Source: DASZUK01 sp963844575
Lineage (GTDB): Bacteria; Actinomycetota; Acidimicrobiia; Acidimicrobiales; RAAP-2
NCBI GenBank assembly: GCA_963844575.1
Contig: CAWJOU010000005.1
Coordinates: 1,116,001 to 1,180,000 of the forward strand
Direction: 5' to 3'
Length of the DNA stretch: 64,000 bases
Positions 1-8,155 of the stretch are shown piece after piece. Position 1 is the first letter of the stretch; each line of letters starts with the position of its first letter. Made by a program: the position numbers and the translations under genes. The notes below the pieces were generated by a model. That model saw nothing but the letters and a program-made list of their open reading frames with translations, made no database searches and was not told the DNA's origin.

Positions 1-408
1 GAGGTGGCGGACGTCTTCGTCGTCAACAAGGCCGACCGACCCGGCGCCCGCGAAGCCCGGCGCGACCTCGACCAGATGCTCGACCTGTCGATGACCGGTG
101 ACTGGCGGCCGCCGATCGTCGAGACCGTCGCCGCCACCGGTGCGGGCATCGACGACCTGTGGACCGAGATCGCCCGGCACCGGGCGTACCTCGTCGGGTC
201 CGGCCGGCTCGTCGAGCGCCGCCGGGACCGGCTGGGCACGGAGCTCCGGCGGGTGCTGACCGCGCGGCTGCGCCGCCAGGTCGACGAGCTGACCGCCGGC
301 CCGGGGTTCGCGGCCGCGGTGGCCGCGCTGGTCGACGGCCGGGTCGACCCGTACGACGCGGCCGACGAGCTCCTCGGCCGAGAGCCGTCGGGTACGGTGC
401 CGGGGTGA
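1..408 (+). CDS. meaB: Methylmalonyl-CoA mutase-associated GTPase MeaB, C-terminal part (5' end outside window)
   Basis: The frame is open from base 1, so the start lies upstream of the window. The visible 135 residues begin with the end of a P-loop GTPase core: the G4 specificity motif NKAD follows VADVFVV, and a TxATG motif fits the G5 region. A helical C-terminal part of the MeaB/ArgK type follows. MeaB proteins protect and reload adenosylcobalamin-dependent methylmalonyl-CoA mutase; that role is family knowledge. The stop overlaps the next start by 4 bp (GTGA), so the two genes are probably translationally coupled. Confidence 0.85.
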   Translation, partial: EVADVFVVNKADRPGAREARRDLDQMLDLSMTGDWRPPIVETVAATGAGIDDLWTEIARHRAYLVGSGRLVERRRDRLGTELRRVLTARLRRQVDELTAGPGFAAAVAALVDGRVDPYDAADELLGREPSGTVPG

Positions 409-1181
409 CCGACGACGTCTTCGTCACCGTCGAGCGGCGACCCGATGGCGTCGCGCTCGTCCGGCTGGACCGGCCGAAGGCCAACGCGCTCTCCGGCGAG
501 CTGCTGCAGCAGCTTCGGGCGATCGCCGAGGAGCTCACCGCGGACCCGCCGGGCGCGGTCGTCTTGTGGGGCGGCGAGCGCATCTTCGCCGCCGGCGCGG
601 ACATCGTGCAGATGGAGGGCGGCGGGCCCGAAGCCGTCAGCGCGAACTTCGCCGCGGCCACCGGGGCGCTGGCTCGGCTGCCGAGGGTGACGATCGCGGC
701 GATCAACGGCTACGCGCTCGGCGGTGGCCTCGAGCTGGCTCTCGCCTGTGACCTTCGGATCTGCGCCGACGATGCCAAGCTCGGCCTGCCGGAGATCCTG
801 CTCGGCGTGATCCCGGGCGGTGGCGGCACGCAGCGGCTGGCCCGCCTGGTCGGCGTCGGCCGGGCCAAGGAGCTCGTGCTCACGGGTCGCCAGGTGCGCG
901 CCGACGAGGCGCTGGCCATCGGCCTCGTCAACCGGGTCGTGCCGAAGGCGGACCTCATCGACGAGGTCCTGCGGTTCGCGGCCACCCTGGCGGCCGGGCC
1001 GTTGCTGGCCCAGGCGGCGGTCAAGACGGCCATCGACGAGGGGCTGGAGACGACGCTGGAGGAGGGCCTGACCATCGAGGCAGCGCAGTTCGTCGCGGTC
1101 AGCCGGACCGAGGACGCCGATCGGGGCATCCGCTCGTTCGTCGAGCATGGGCCCGGCAAGGCGACGTTCGTCGGCCGGTGA
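405..1181 (+). CDS. Enoyl-CoA hydratase/isomerase family protein
   Basis: This 258-residue crotonase-fold protein starts at a GTG that overlaps the MeaB stop codon. Family motifs are clear: RPKANALSG near the N-terminus, the first oxyanion-hole segment FAAGADI, the second one NGYALGGGLELALACD, and the catalytic-loop segment GLPEILLGVIPGGGGTQRL with a Glu in the usual position. It should hydrate trans-2-enoyl-CoA in fatty-acid or branched-chain amino-acid breakdown. Linkage to MeaB suggests a route delivering propionyl- or methylmalonyl-CoA, which is inference. The exact acyl substrate cannot be read from the sequence. Confidence 0.9.
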   Translation: MTDDVFVTVERRPDGVALVRLDRPKANALSGELLQQLRAIAEELTADPPGAVVLWGGERIFAAGADIVQMEGGGPEAVSANFAAATGALARLPRVTIAAINGYALGGGLELALACDLRICADDAKLGLPEILLGVIPGGGGTQRLARLVGVGRAKELVLTGRQVRADEALAIGLVNRVVPKADLIDEVLRFAATLAAGPLLAQAAVKTAIDEGLETTLEEGLTIEAAQFVAVSRTEDADRGIRSFVEHGPGKATFVGR

Positions 1182-1189
1182 CCGCACAT

Positions 1190-1254
1190 CGATGAGCCTG
1201 TACCGATGAGCCCATACCGATGAGCCCATACCGATGAGCCCATACCGATGAGCA
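1190..1254 (+). repeat. 14-bp tandem repeat carrying ATG codons upstream of treS
   Basis: Five consecutive units of about 14 bp (CGATGAGCCCATAC type) begin at 1190, 1204, 1218, 1232 and 1246. Each contains ATGAGC, so ATG codons lie at 1192, 1206, 1220, 1234 and 1248 in rotating frames. Only the last one opens the trehalose synthase frame; the one at 1206 meets TGA after five codons. The array sits where a ribosome binding site would be expected, and no clear Shine-Dalgarno sequence is present there. Confidence 0.9.
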
Positions 1255-3086
1255 TGGCCCCGCTTCCGGTCGGCCCGACGGACGGATCGTTCGACCCGTC
1301 CGCCCGCTGGTTCCAGCACGCGGTCTTCTACGAGGTCTTCATCCGCGGCTTCTACGACGCCAACGACGACGGCACCGGCGACCTACGGGGGCTGCGAGCC
1401 AAGCTCGACTACCTGCAGTGGCTGGGGATCGACTGCCTGTGGCTGCTGCCGTTCTACCCGTCGCCGTTCAAGGACGGCGGCTACGACATCAGCGACTTCT
1501 TCAACGTCCACCCCGACTACGGGACGCTCGGTGACGTCGTCGGCCTGCTCGAGGACGCCCACCGCCGCGGTATCCGGGTCATCGCCGACCTCGTCATGAA
1601 CCACACGAGCGACCAGCACCCGTGGTTCGTCGAGTCCCGCTCCAGCCGGACAAACCCGAAGGCCGACTGGTACGTCTGGAACGACGACGACCAGCGGTGG
1701 CCGGAGGCCCGGGTCGTCTTCACCGACGTCGAGCGGTCGAACTGGACGTGGGACGACACCCGCCAGCAGTACTACTGGCACCGCTTCTACTCCCATCAGC
1801 CGGACCTCAACTACGACAACCCCGAGGTGGCCGACGCCATGCTCGAGCTCGTCCGGTTCTGGCTCGACCTCGGCTTCGACGGCTTCCGGCTCGACGCGGT
1901 GCCGTACCTGTACCAGCGGGACGGGACGGCCGGCGAGCACCTGCCGGAGACCCACGCGTACGTCAAGCGCATCCGCAAGCAGCTCGAGGTCGACTACCCC
2001 GGGCGGATCCTGCTGGCCGAGGCCAACGGCTGGCCGGCCGACGTGGCCGACTACTTCGGCGACGGCGACGAGTGCCACCTCTGCTTCCACTTCCCGCTGA
2101 TGCCGCGGCTGTTCATGGCCGTGCGGCGGGAGCAGCGCTACCCGATCACCGAGATCCTGAGCCAGACGCCGGAGCTGCCGGACGGCTGCCAGTGGGCGAT
2201 CTTCCTGCGCAACCACGACGAGCTGACGCTCGAGCAGGTCAGCGACGAGGATCGCGACTATCTGTTCGCGGAGTACGCCAAAGACCCGCGGATGAAGCGG
2301 CACATGGGCATCGGCCGCCGGCTGGCCCCGCTGCTCGACGGCGACCGGCGGCTGGCCGAGCTGCTCTACGCGCTGCTGCTCTCGCTGCCCGGCAGCCCCG
2401 TCATCTACTACGGCGACGAGCTGCTGATGGGCGACAACATCTACCTCGGTGACCGCGACTCGGTCCGCACGCCGATGCAGTGGTCGCCGGACCGCAACGG
2501 CGGGTTCTCGCGGGCCGACTTCGCCCAGCTGTACCTGCCGCCGCTCATGGACCCGGTCTACGGCTTCGACGCGGTCAACGTCGAGTCCCAGCGCCGCAAC
2601 CCCGGTTCGTTCCTCCACTGGCTGCGGGGCATGTTGGTAGAGCGCCGCTCGCTACCGGTCCTCGGCGTCGGCGCGATGGAGGTGCTGAGCTGCCCGAACC
2701 CGTCGATCCTGGCGTACGTCCGCTCCGGCGAGGTCGCCGACGTCCGGGTCACCGAGCCGGTGCTGCTGGAGACCACCCACCCCGACCTCTCCGAGTGGGG
2801 CCCGTGGGAGGAGACGGCCCGGACGGTGCCGGCCGACAACGAGGAGTCCGGCCAGGCCGCCCGCCGGGACCAGGCGGTCCTCTGCGTGCACAACCTCAGC
2901 CGGTTCGCCCAGCCGGCCGAGCTGCAGATCGGCCGCTGGGCCGGCTCCGTGCCGGTCGAGGTGCTCGGTCGGGTCCCGTTCCCGGCCATCACCGAGGAGC
3001 CGTACACGATCAGCCTCGGCCCGTACGGCTACCTCTGGTTCGACCTGCTCGACCCGGCCCCCCCGCCGGAGGACGCCGGTTCGTGA
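1248..3086 (+). CDS. treS: Trehalose synthase / maltose alpha-D-glucosyltransferase
   Basis: The enzyme interconverts maltose and trehalose. The 612-residue length and the (beta/alpha)8 GH13 motifs fit TreS: DLVMNHTS at about 114-121, GFRLDAVPYL with nucleophile Asp216, LLAEANGWP with acid/base Glu258, and FLRNHDE with Asp324. A C-terminal beta domain follows. ATG 1248 is the first usable start; ATG 1254 (second Met) is an alternative. The maltokinase gene follows almost immediately, so the pair probably turns trehalose into maltose 1-phosphate for GlgE-type alpha-glucan synthesis (established pathway; no glgE lies in this window). Confidence 0.93.
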   Translation: MSMAPLPVGPTDGSFDPSARWFQHAVFYEVFIRGFYDANDDGTGDLRGLRAKLDYLQWLGIDCLWLLPFYPSPFKDGGYDISDFFNVHPDYGTLGDVVGLLEDAHRRGIRVIADLVMNHTSDQHPWFVESRSSRTNPKADWYVWNDDDQRWPEARVVFTDVERSNWTWDDTRQQYYWHRFYSHQPDLNYDNPEVADAMLELVRFWLDLGFDGFRLDAVPYLYQRDGTAGEHLPETHAYVKRIRKQLEVDYPGRILLAEANGWPADVADYFGDGDECHLCFHFPLMPRLFMAVRREQRYPITEILSQTPELPDGCQWAIFLRNHDELTLEQVSDEDRDYLFAEYAKDPRMKRHMGIGRRLAPLLDGDRRLAELLYALLLSLPGSPVIYYGDELLMGDNIYLGDRDSVRTPMQWSPDRNGGFSRADFAQLYLPPLMDPVYGFDAVNVESQRRNPGSFLHWLRGMLVERRSLPVLGVGAMEVLSCPNPSILAYVRSGEVADVRVTEPVLLETTHPDLSEWGPWEETARTVPADNEESGQAARRDQAVLCVHNLSRFAQPAELQIGRWAGSVPVEVLGRVPFPAITEEPYTISLGPYGYLWFDLLDPAPPPEDAGS

Positions 3087-3087
3087 C

Positions 3088-4506
3088 GTGGGGCCCGGCG
3101 TCGTGACCGGCTCGATGCTCGAGCTCACCGACGACCGCCGGGCGGCGCTGTCCCGGCTGGTCGCCGCCTGGGTCGACCAGCGCCTGGGGAACGAGGCTCG
3201 GCGCGACGGTGGTGCGGACGGTGATCGGGACGACGGGCCGCCGACGCCGACGGTCGATCCGGCCTCGGTGACCGTCCGCCAGGTCGAGGTGCTCCGGCCG
3301 GGCCGGCCGGGCGTGCTCGACGTCATCGCCGACGTCGACGGTCGGCTGGCCCATGCCGTCCTCGGCCTGCGCCGGCCGGGGGAGGAGGTCCATCTACTGC
3401 GGGCGGCCGACCAGCCGGTCCTCGGGCTGCTCGAAGACGACGACGGGCTGGCGCTGGTCGTCGACGGCCTCCGCGACGCCGACGTCGCCCCGCAGGTCCT
3501 CGCCGCGGTGGCCGGTGACGTGGCCGACCCGGGCCCGGTCGTCTCGCTGGTCGACGACGACGAGGCGACGACGTTGGCCGTCGGTCAGCGGTCGCTGACC
3601 GTCTTCCCGTGGCTGCACCCCGAGCCGCACCCCGGCGTCGGACTGCTCGTCGCCCTCGACGATGCCGGCTTCAACCACCTCGCGGCCCCACTCGCCCTCT
3701 GGCGACGGGGTGGGCTCGATCTCGGCCTCGTCCAGGAGCAGCTGTCCGGCAGCGCCGAAGGGTGGGCCCTCGCCCTCACGTCCCTGCGCGACCTCTACGC
3801 CCGGGGCGGCCGGCCGGAGGACGCCGGCGGCGACTTCGGCTCGGAGGCCCGCGCCCTCGGCACGATGACCGCCCGGATGCACCTGGCCCTCGACCGGGCG
3901 TTCGGCCGGCGGACGGACGACGTCGCCGATTGGGTGGACGGCGTCGAGGCGTCGATCGCCGCCACTGCTGTCGGCACCGGCACCAGCACCGGCACCAGCA
4001 CCGGCATCGCCGCCGGCACCAGCCGCGGCGCCAGCGTCGAACCGGGTGTCGAGGACTCGCCGGTCGGTCCCGCCGCGGCTGGGGTTCTCCGGTCGCTCCG
4101 GGCGGCCGACCTGCGGGCGGCGGCCATCCGAACGCACGGCGACTTCCACCTCGGTCGGATGGCTCGGACGGACCACGGCTGGGTCGTCGCCGACTGCACG
4201 CCCGGCGGGGCGTCACCCGGGTCGGTGGCGCCGGCCATGCGCTCGCCGCTCGCCGACGTCGCCGACGTGCTCTGGTCCCTCCACCGCGTCGCCCAGGTCG
4301 CGGCGTCCGATCGCGACCCGGCCGACCGGGCGGCCGTCGCGCCGCTGGCCGACGCGTGGGAGGTGCGCAACCGCCGGGCGTTCATGGCCAGCTACGTCGC
4401 CACCCCCGGCATCGGCGGCCTGCTGCCGGCCAACCGCGACCATCTCGTCGCCCTCGTCGCGGCCTTCGAGCTCGCCCGCGACGCCCGCCAGCGCCCGGCG
4501 GTCTAG
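3088..4506 (+). CDS. mak: Maltokinase-type phosphotransferase
   Basis: This 472-residue aminoglycoside-phosphotransferase-like kinase follows treS by one base. An N-terminal cap region precedes the kinase fold; the catalytic loop reads HGDFHLG (near residue 350) and is followed by VVADCTPGG in the position of the metal-binding Asp segment. Maltokinases phosphorylate maltose with ATP, and treS-mak pairing supports that role. GTG 3088, GTG 3103 and ATG 3115 are all in frame; the first is annotated. A Gly-Thr-rich low-complexity insert (about residues 290-310, from a short imperfect GGCACCAGC-type repeat) lies in the C-lobe. Confidence 0.82.
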   Translation: MGPGVVTGSMLELTDDRRAALSRLVAAWVDQRLGNEARRDGGADGDRDDGPPTPTVDPASVTVRQVEVLRPGRPGVLDVIADVDGRLAHAVLGLRRPGEEVHLLRAADQPVLGLLEDDDGLALVVDGLRDADVAPQVLAAVAGDVADPGPVVSLVDDDEATTLAVGQRSLTVFPWLHPEPHPGVGLLVALDDAGFNHLAAPLALWRRGGLDLGLVQEQLSGSAEGWALALTSLRDLYARGGRPEDAGGDFGSEARALGTMTARMHLALDRAFGRRTDDVADWVDGVEASIAATAVGTGTSTGTSTGIAAGTSRGASVEPGVEDSPVGPAAAGVLRSLRAADLRAAAIRTHGDFHLGRMARTDHGWVVADCTPGGASPGSVAPAMRSPLADVADVLWSLHRVAQVAASDRDPADRAAVAPLADAWEVRNRRAFMASYVATPGIGGLLPANRDHLVALVAAFELARDARQRPAV

Positions 4507-4514
4507 CCCTCTTT

Positions 4515-4542
4515 CCCGCCCGCCCGCCCGCCCGCCCGCCCG
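4515..4542 (+). repeat. (CCCG)7 simple sequence repeat
   Basis: Seven perfect CCCG units lie between the maltokinase stop and the phosphofructokinase start, followed by GCCGG runs. The tract is non-coding on the plus strand and about 60 bp upstream of the next ATG. It is a candidate for slipped-strand length variation. Confidence 0.9.
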
Positions 4543-4603
4543 GCCGGCCGGTTCGGGTCGACGCTCGTTCGGGGTGGCGAGCGCGGTGTGGAAGGGTGGG
4601 ACG

Positions 4604-5653
4604 ATGCGGCTCGGCGTGCTGACCGGTGGCGGTGACTGCCCGGGACTGAACGCGGTCATCCGGGCGGTCGTGCTCACCGGCCACGAGATCCACGGCGACG
4701 ACGTGGTCGGGTTCCTCGACGGTTGGCGGGGGGTGATGGACGGCCGTTCGGTCGACCTCGAGCCGGACCGATGCCGCGATCTGCTGACCCTCGGCGGCAC
4801 GATCCTCGGCACGTCGCGCACGAACCCGTTCGCCAGCGACGGCGGCGCGGACCGGGTCGTCCGGACGTTGGCCGAGCGGGGGATCGACGCGATCGTGACG
4901 ATCGGCGGGGACGACACGCTCGGCGTTGCCGACCGGCTGGGGCCGCTCGGGGTGGCCGCGGTCGGCGTGCCGAAGACGATCGACAACGACCTGGCCGGGA
5001 CGGAGGTGACGTTCGGCTTCGACACCGCGGTCCAGACGGCGACCGACGCCATCGACCGGTTGCGGACGACCGCGGAGTCCCACCACCGGGTGATCGTCTG
5101 CGAGGTGATGGGCCGCCACGTCGGCTGGATCGCCGCCCACGCCGGCATCGCGGCCGGCGCGGCCGAGATTCTCGTCCCGGAGGTACCGTTCGACCTCGAC
5201 GCGGTCTGTGGGCGGCTGGTGCGTCGCCACGAGCGCGGCCAGTACTCCTCGATCGTCGTCGTCTCCGAGGGCGCACTACCGGCCGCCGGGCCCCACCTCG
5301 AGTCGGCCACCGCCGCGACGTCGTCGGACGCGGTCGACCAGTTCGGCCACGCCCGGCTCGGCGGGATCGGCGCGTGGCTGGCCGACGAGATCGAACGGCG
5401 GACCGGGTTCGAGTCCCGCCAGACCACCCTCGGGCACATCCAGCGCGGCGGGACGCCGACGGCGTACGACCGGGTGCTCGCCACCCGCTTCGGCGTCGCC
5501 GCGGTCAGTGCCGTCCACGACCGCGACTTCGGGACGATGATGGCCCTCCAGGCCGCAGCGATCGTCCGGGTCCCCCTCTCGACCGCCGTCGGGAACCCGA
5601 AGACGCTCGACCGGTGGCTGCTCGACGAGATCGCCGCCCCGTTTCTCGGCTGA
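4604..5653 (+). CDS. pfkA: 6-phosphofructokinase, probably pyrophosphate-dependent
   Basis: The 349-residue protein has the PFK-A signatures GGGDCPGLN (residues 8-16), GGDDTLG and PKTIDNDL. Position 104 is Asp (GGDD) and position 124 is Lys (PKTIDND); in characterised PFKs, Gly at these positions goes with ATP and Asp plus Lys goes with pyrophosphate. Pyrophosphate use is therefore predicted, which would make the step reversible. The ATG at 4604 was chosen because PFK homology begins there; the open frame extends further upstream without similarity. Confidence 0.9.
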   Translation: MRLGVLTGGGDCPGLNAVIRAVVLTGHEIHGDDVVGFLDGWRGVMDGRSVDLEPDRCRDLLTLGGTILGTSRTNPFASDGGADRVVRTLAERGIDAIVTIGGDDTLGVADRLGPLGVAAVGVPKTIDNDLAGTEVTFGFDTAVQTATDAIDRLRTTAESHHRVIVCEVMGRHVGWIAAHAGIAAGAAEILVPEVPFDLDAVCGRLVRRHERGQYSSIVVVSEGALPAAGPHLESATAATSSDAVDQFGHARLGGIGAWLADEIERRTGFESRQTTLGHIQRGGTPTAYDRVLATRFGVAAVSAVHDRDFGTMMALQAAAIVRVPLSTAVGNPKTLDRWLLDEIAAPFLG

Positions 5654-5734
5654 TCGGGAAAGACCGGGTCCCTCGAGGACCTTCCGGTTGGGTGAGGCCG
5701 ACGGGCCGGGCCGACCGGCGGCCCGATCAGGTGA

Positions 5735-6754
5735 TCAGGCGGTGAGGCGGGTGGGCACGGCCACCCGGAGGTGCTCGGCGGCCTGCTCGGGGTTGACGAC
5801 GTTGATGGCCACGCCGGTCCCCATCTCGAAGCCGGCCCGCGTGGTCGCCTTCGGCCAGACGTGGACGTGCCAGTGGAACGGCTCGTTGACCCGGTAGGGG
5901 GCGGAATGGAAGACGAGGTTGTAGGCGACCTCGCCGATGAGCCGCTGGAGCTGGCCGAGGCATGCCTTGAGGGCGAGGCCCACGGACACGAGATCCTCGG
6001 TCGAGCTGCGGTGGAGGTGGGGGCTGTGGGCGCGGGGGATGACGAGCATCTCGTACGGCGTCGCGCTCCAGAACGGGCAGACGACGACGACCCGGTCGTC
6101 GGCGTAGATGACGCGGTAGCCCTCCGACTCCTCCGCGTCGACGGTCGTGCAGAGCAGACAGCTGCCGGCGAACCGGGCGAACCGGGCCTGCTCCTCGGCC
6201 AGCTCCCGCGGCACGAACGACATGCCCATGAGTTGGCCGTGCGGGTGGTCGAGCGATGCGCCGGCCTCCCGGCCGGAGTTGACGATGGCCTGGCTGTAAC
6301 GGAGCGTCGACCGCTGCGAATGCTCCTCGATCCGGTCCCGCAGCGCGGCCATGACCAGCCCGGTCTGCTCGTCGGAGAGCTCCGACCACGATGCGTCGTG
6401 CTCCGGCGAGAGGATCAGCACCTCGTGGATGCCGCCCGCAGTGGCCTGGGTGAAGACCGGTCCGCGGTTGGTGACGACGAACGGTTCGTCGCCGGAGAAC
6501 GCCGGGTAGAGGTTCGGGACCACCCGGACGAGCCAGGCGCCGGTCGGTCCGTACGTCTCGAGGGCCGGCGGGCTCGCCTCCTCGTGACCGGGGCAGAACG
6601 GGCACGGGCGGCTGGTGTCGACTTGGCCCTTCGACGCCGAGAGGACGAAGGCGGCCGGTCGCTGGGCCCGCAGGGTGCTGACGACGACCCACCGGCCCGA
6701 CAGTGGGTCGAGCCGGAGTTGGTTGATCTGCGCCATGCTCTGGTCGATCACCAT
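5735..6754 (-). CDS. galT: Galactose-1-phosphate uridylyltransferase
   Basis: GalT transfers UMP between UDP-glucose and galactose 1-phosphate. The 339-residue sequence has the HIT-superfamily active-site motif HPHGQL, with the catalytic His in the HPH triad, and the C-terminal FHWHVHVWP motif. Zn-type cysteines appear as CPFC near the N-terminus and CLLC mid-protein. ATG 6754 precedes the conserved start QLRLDPLSGRWVVV; the upstream extension is basic and unconserved-looking. It faces the phosphofructokinase gene, and the 81-bp gap has GC-rich dyads but no T-rich terminator tail. Confidence 0.92.
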   Translation of the reverse strand: MVIDQSMAQINQLRLDPLSGRWVVVSTLRAQRPAAFVLSASKGQVDTSRPCPFCPGHEEASPPALETYGPTGAWLVRVVPNLYPAFSGDEPFVVTNRGPVFTQATAGGIHEVLILSPEHDASWSELSDEQTGLVMAALRDRIEEHSQRSTLRYSQAIVNSGREAGASLDHPHGQLMGMSFVPRELAEEQARFARFAGSCLLCTTVDAEESEGYRVIYADDRVVVVCPFWSATPYEMLVIPRAHSPHLHRSSTEDLVSVGLALKACLGQLQRLIGEVAYNLVFHSAPYRVNEPFHWHVHVWPKATTRAGFEMGTGVAINVVNPEQAAEHLRVAVPTRLTA

Positions 6755-6900
6755 CCGTCTACCCTGCTTCCCCGGCTTTCGTCGCTTCGCACCCACCGCC
6801 GCCAACGGTGGCCTGTTCCCACGGTACAACGCGAGGGCGCCCCGTCGTTACCGCGCGGTCGCATTAACTGCTCGGCCGCCGTCCAGGGGAGAATAGGCCG

Positions 6901-7431
6901 GTGACCGCCGCCCGCCCCGCCGCTGGCGTCGCGCTGGCGGCCGGCGCCGTCCACCACCGGCCGACCGGCGCGGCGTTCGACGTCGTCCTCCTGCTCCACG
7001 TCGCCTGCGTCGTCGTCGGTATCGGTTCCGTCGTCGTCGGTGGCTTGCAGGCCCGCCGGCTGCAACGGGCCGGCGCCGGTCCGGTCCCCGCCGACCTCCG
7101 GGGCTATTTCGCCCCCGGTCCGAACTGGGCCGGCCGGGTCCTCTACGGCGTCCCGATCTTCGGCTTCGCCCTGCTCGGGCTGTCCGATGGGTTCTTCGAG
7201 CTGGCCGACAGCTGGGTGCTCGACGGCTTCGTCCTGTGGATCCTCGCCGTCGCCGTCGCCGAGGGCGTCCTCTGGCCGACCGAGCGACGCATCCGGACCG
7301 CCGTCGCCGCGGCCGGGCCGGACGACGAGCTGGCCGCGGCGGTCGGCGGCGAGTGCCGGCAGGCGACGTGGCTGTCGGCCGGCCTCGTCGCCGTCCTCGT
7401 CCTGGCGACCGTCTTGATGGTCGTCCAGTAG
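6901..7431 (+). CDS. Small integral membrane protein (DUF2269-like), function unknown
   Basis: The 176-residue protein starts at GTG 6901 behind a good ribosome binding site (AGGGGAGA). Four hydrophobic segments are visible: VVLLLHVACVVVGIGSVVVG, the VLYGVPIFGFALLGL region, VLDGFVLWILAVAVA, and the C-terminal LVAVLVLATVLMVV. A short cytosolic loop has GPNWAGR. The topology resembles DUF2269-type proteins, but I recognise no catalytic motif. It is divergent from galT. Confidence 0.7.
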   Translation: MTAARPAAGVALAAGAVHHRPTGAAFDVVLLLHVACVVVGIGSVVVGGLQARRLQRAGAGPVPADLRGYFAPGPNWAGRVLYGVPIFGFALLGLSDGFFELADSWVLDGFVLWILAVAVAEGVLWPTERRIRTAVAAAGPDDELAAAVGGECRQATWLSAGLVAVLVLATVLMVVQ

Positions 7432-7444
7432 CCAGGCGAGTCCG

Positions 7445-8119
7445 CTACGGCGCCGGAGCGGGGTCGATCGCGTCGGCCAGCAGCTGCCGGGCCTCGTCCA
7501 GCTGGCCGTTCCGGACGAGCTGGGGGAGCGGGCCGTCGAGCACCGTCGGCCAGTCGACCGACGAGGTCGGCCGACCGGCCGCCTGTAGGCGACGACGGGC
7601 CTCGTCGAGCAGGCCGGCGAGGTCGCCGAGGCCGGTCCCCAGCGCGTCGGCGGCCCGCCGGCGGAGCCAGATGGCCAGGGCCGGGCTGGCGCCGCCGGTG
7701 GAGACGGCCACGCTGACCGGCCCGTCGCGGTGGACCGACGGCAGGTGGAACGTGCACCGGCCCGGGTCGTCGGCGCTGTTGACCCAGACCGCGGCGGCCG
7801 CCGCGTCGGCCGCGACCGCGCCGTCGACCGCGGCGACCCCGGTGGCGGTGACGACGAGACGGTACTCGGCGGCCTCGCCCGCCTCGTATGGGCGGCGACG
7901 GACGGTGACCGACCCTGGACCGCCCGGCTCGGCCGCGTCGCCGGCGGTGGCGAGGGCGTCGATGGCCGCATCGACGTCGGGCGCGACGACCGTCACCGCG
8001 GCGCCAGCCGCCAGCAGCCCGGCTACCTTGCCGGCGGCGATCGTTCCGCCGCCGACGACGAGGCAGGGCCGGCCGGCGACGTCGAGGCTGACGGGGTAGA
8101 GGACCGGTTCGGTGGGCAC
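7445..8119 (-). CDS. Siroheme synthase: precorrin-2 dehydrogenase / sirohydrochlorin ferrochelatase
   Basis: The 224-residue protein is the Met8/CysG N-terminal type. It opens with a Rossmann NAD-binding segment (CLVVGGGTIAAGKVAGLL) and carries WVNSADDPGRCTFHLPSV, typical of the dehydrogenase/chelatase domain; STGGASPALAIWLR marks the helical part. There is no uroporphyrinogen methyltransferase domain, so it would do only the last two steps of siroheme synthesis. Its product is the cofactor of the sulfite reductase encoded on the other side of this locus. Confidence 0.9.
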   Translation of the reverse strand: MPTEPVLYPVSLDVAGRPCLVVGGGTIAAGKVAGLLAAGAAVTVVAPDVDAAIDALATAGDAAEPGGPGSVTVRRRPYEAGEAAEYRLVVTATGVAAVDGAVAADAAAAAVWVNSADDPGRCTFHLPSVHRDGPVSVAVSTGGASPALAIWLRRRAADALGTGLGDLAGLLDEARRRLQAAGRPTSSVDWPTVLDGPLPQLVRNGQLDEARQLLADAIDPAPAP

Positions 8120-8155
8120 TGCGGCAGTCAGGTGGGGCCGATCAGGCTGGGCCCG

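Noticed and set aside
1383..2618. Long minus-strand frame opposite treS
   Set aside because: It has Val/Asp/Arg-rich antisense composition and no motifs; it is a shadow of the GC-rich treS codons. Similar long antisense frames opposite cysN, sir, hhyL, hypD and hypF were rejected for the same reason.
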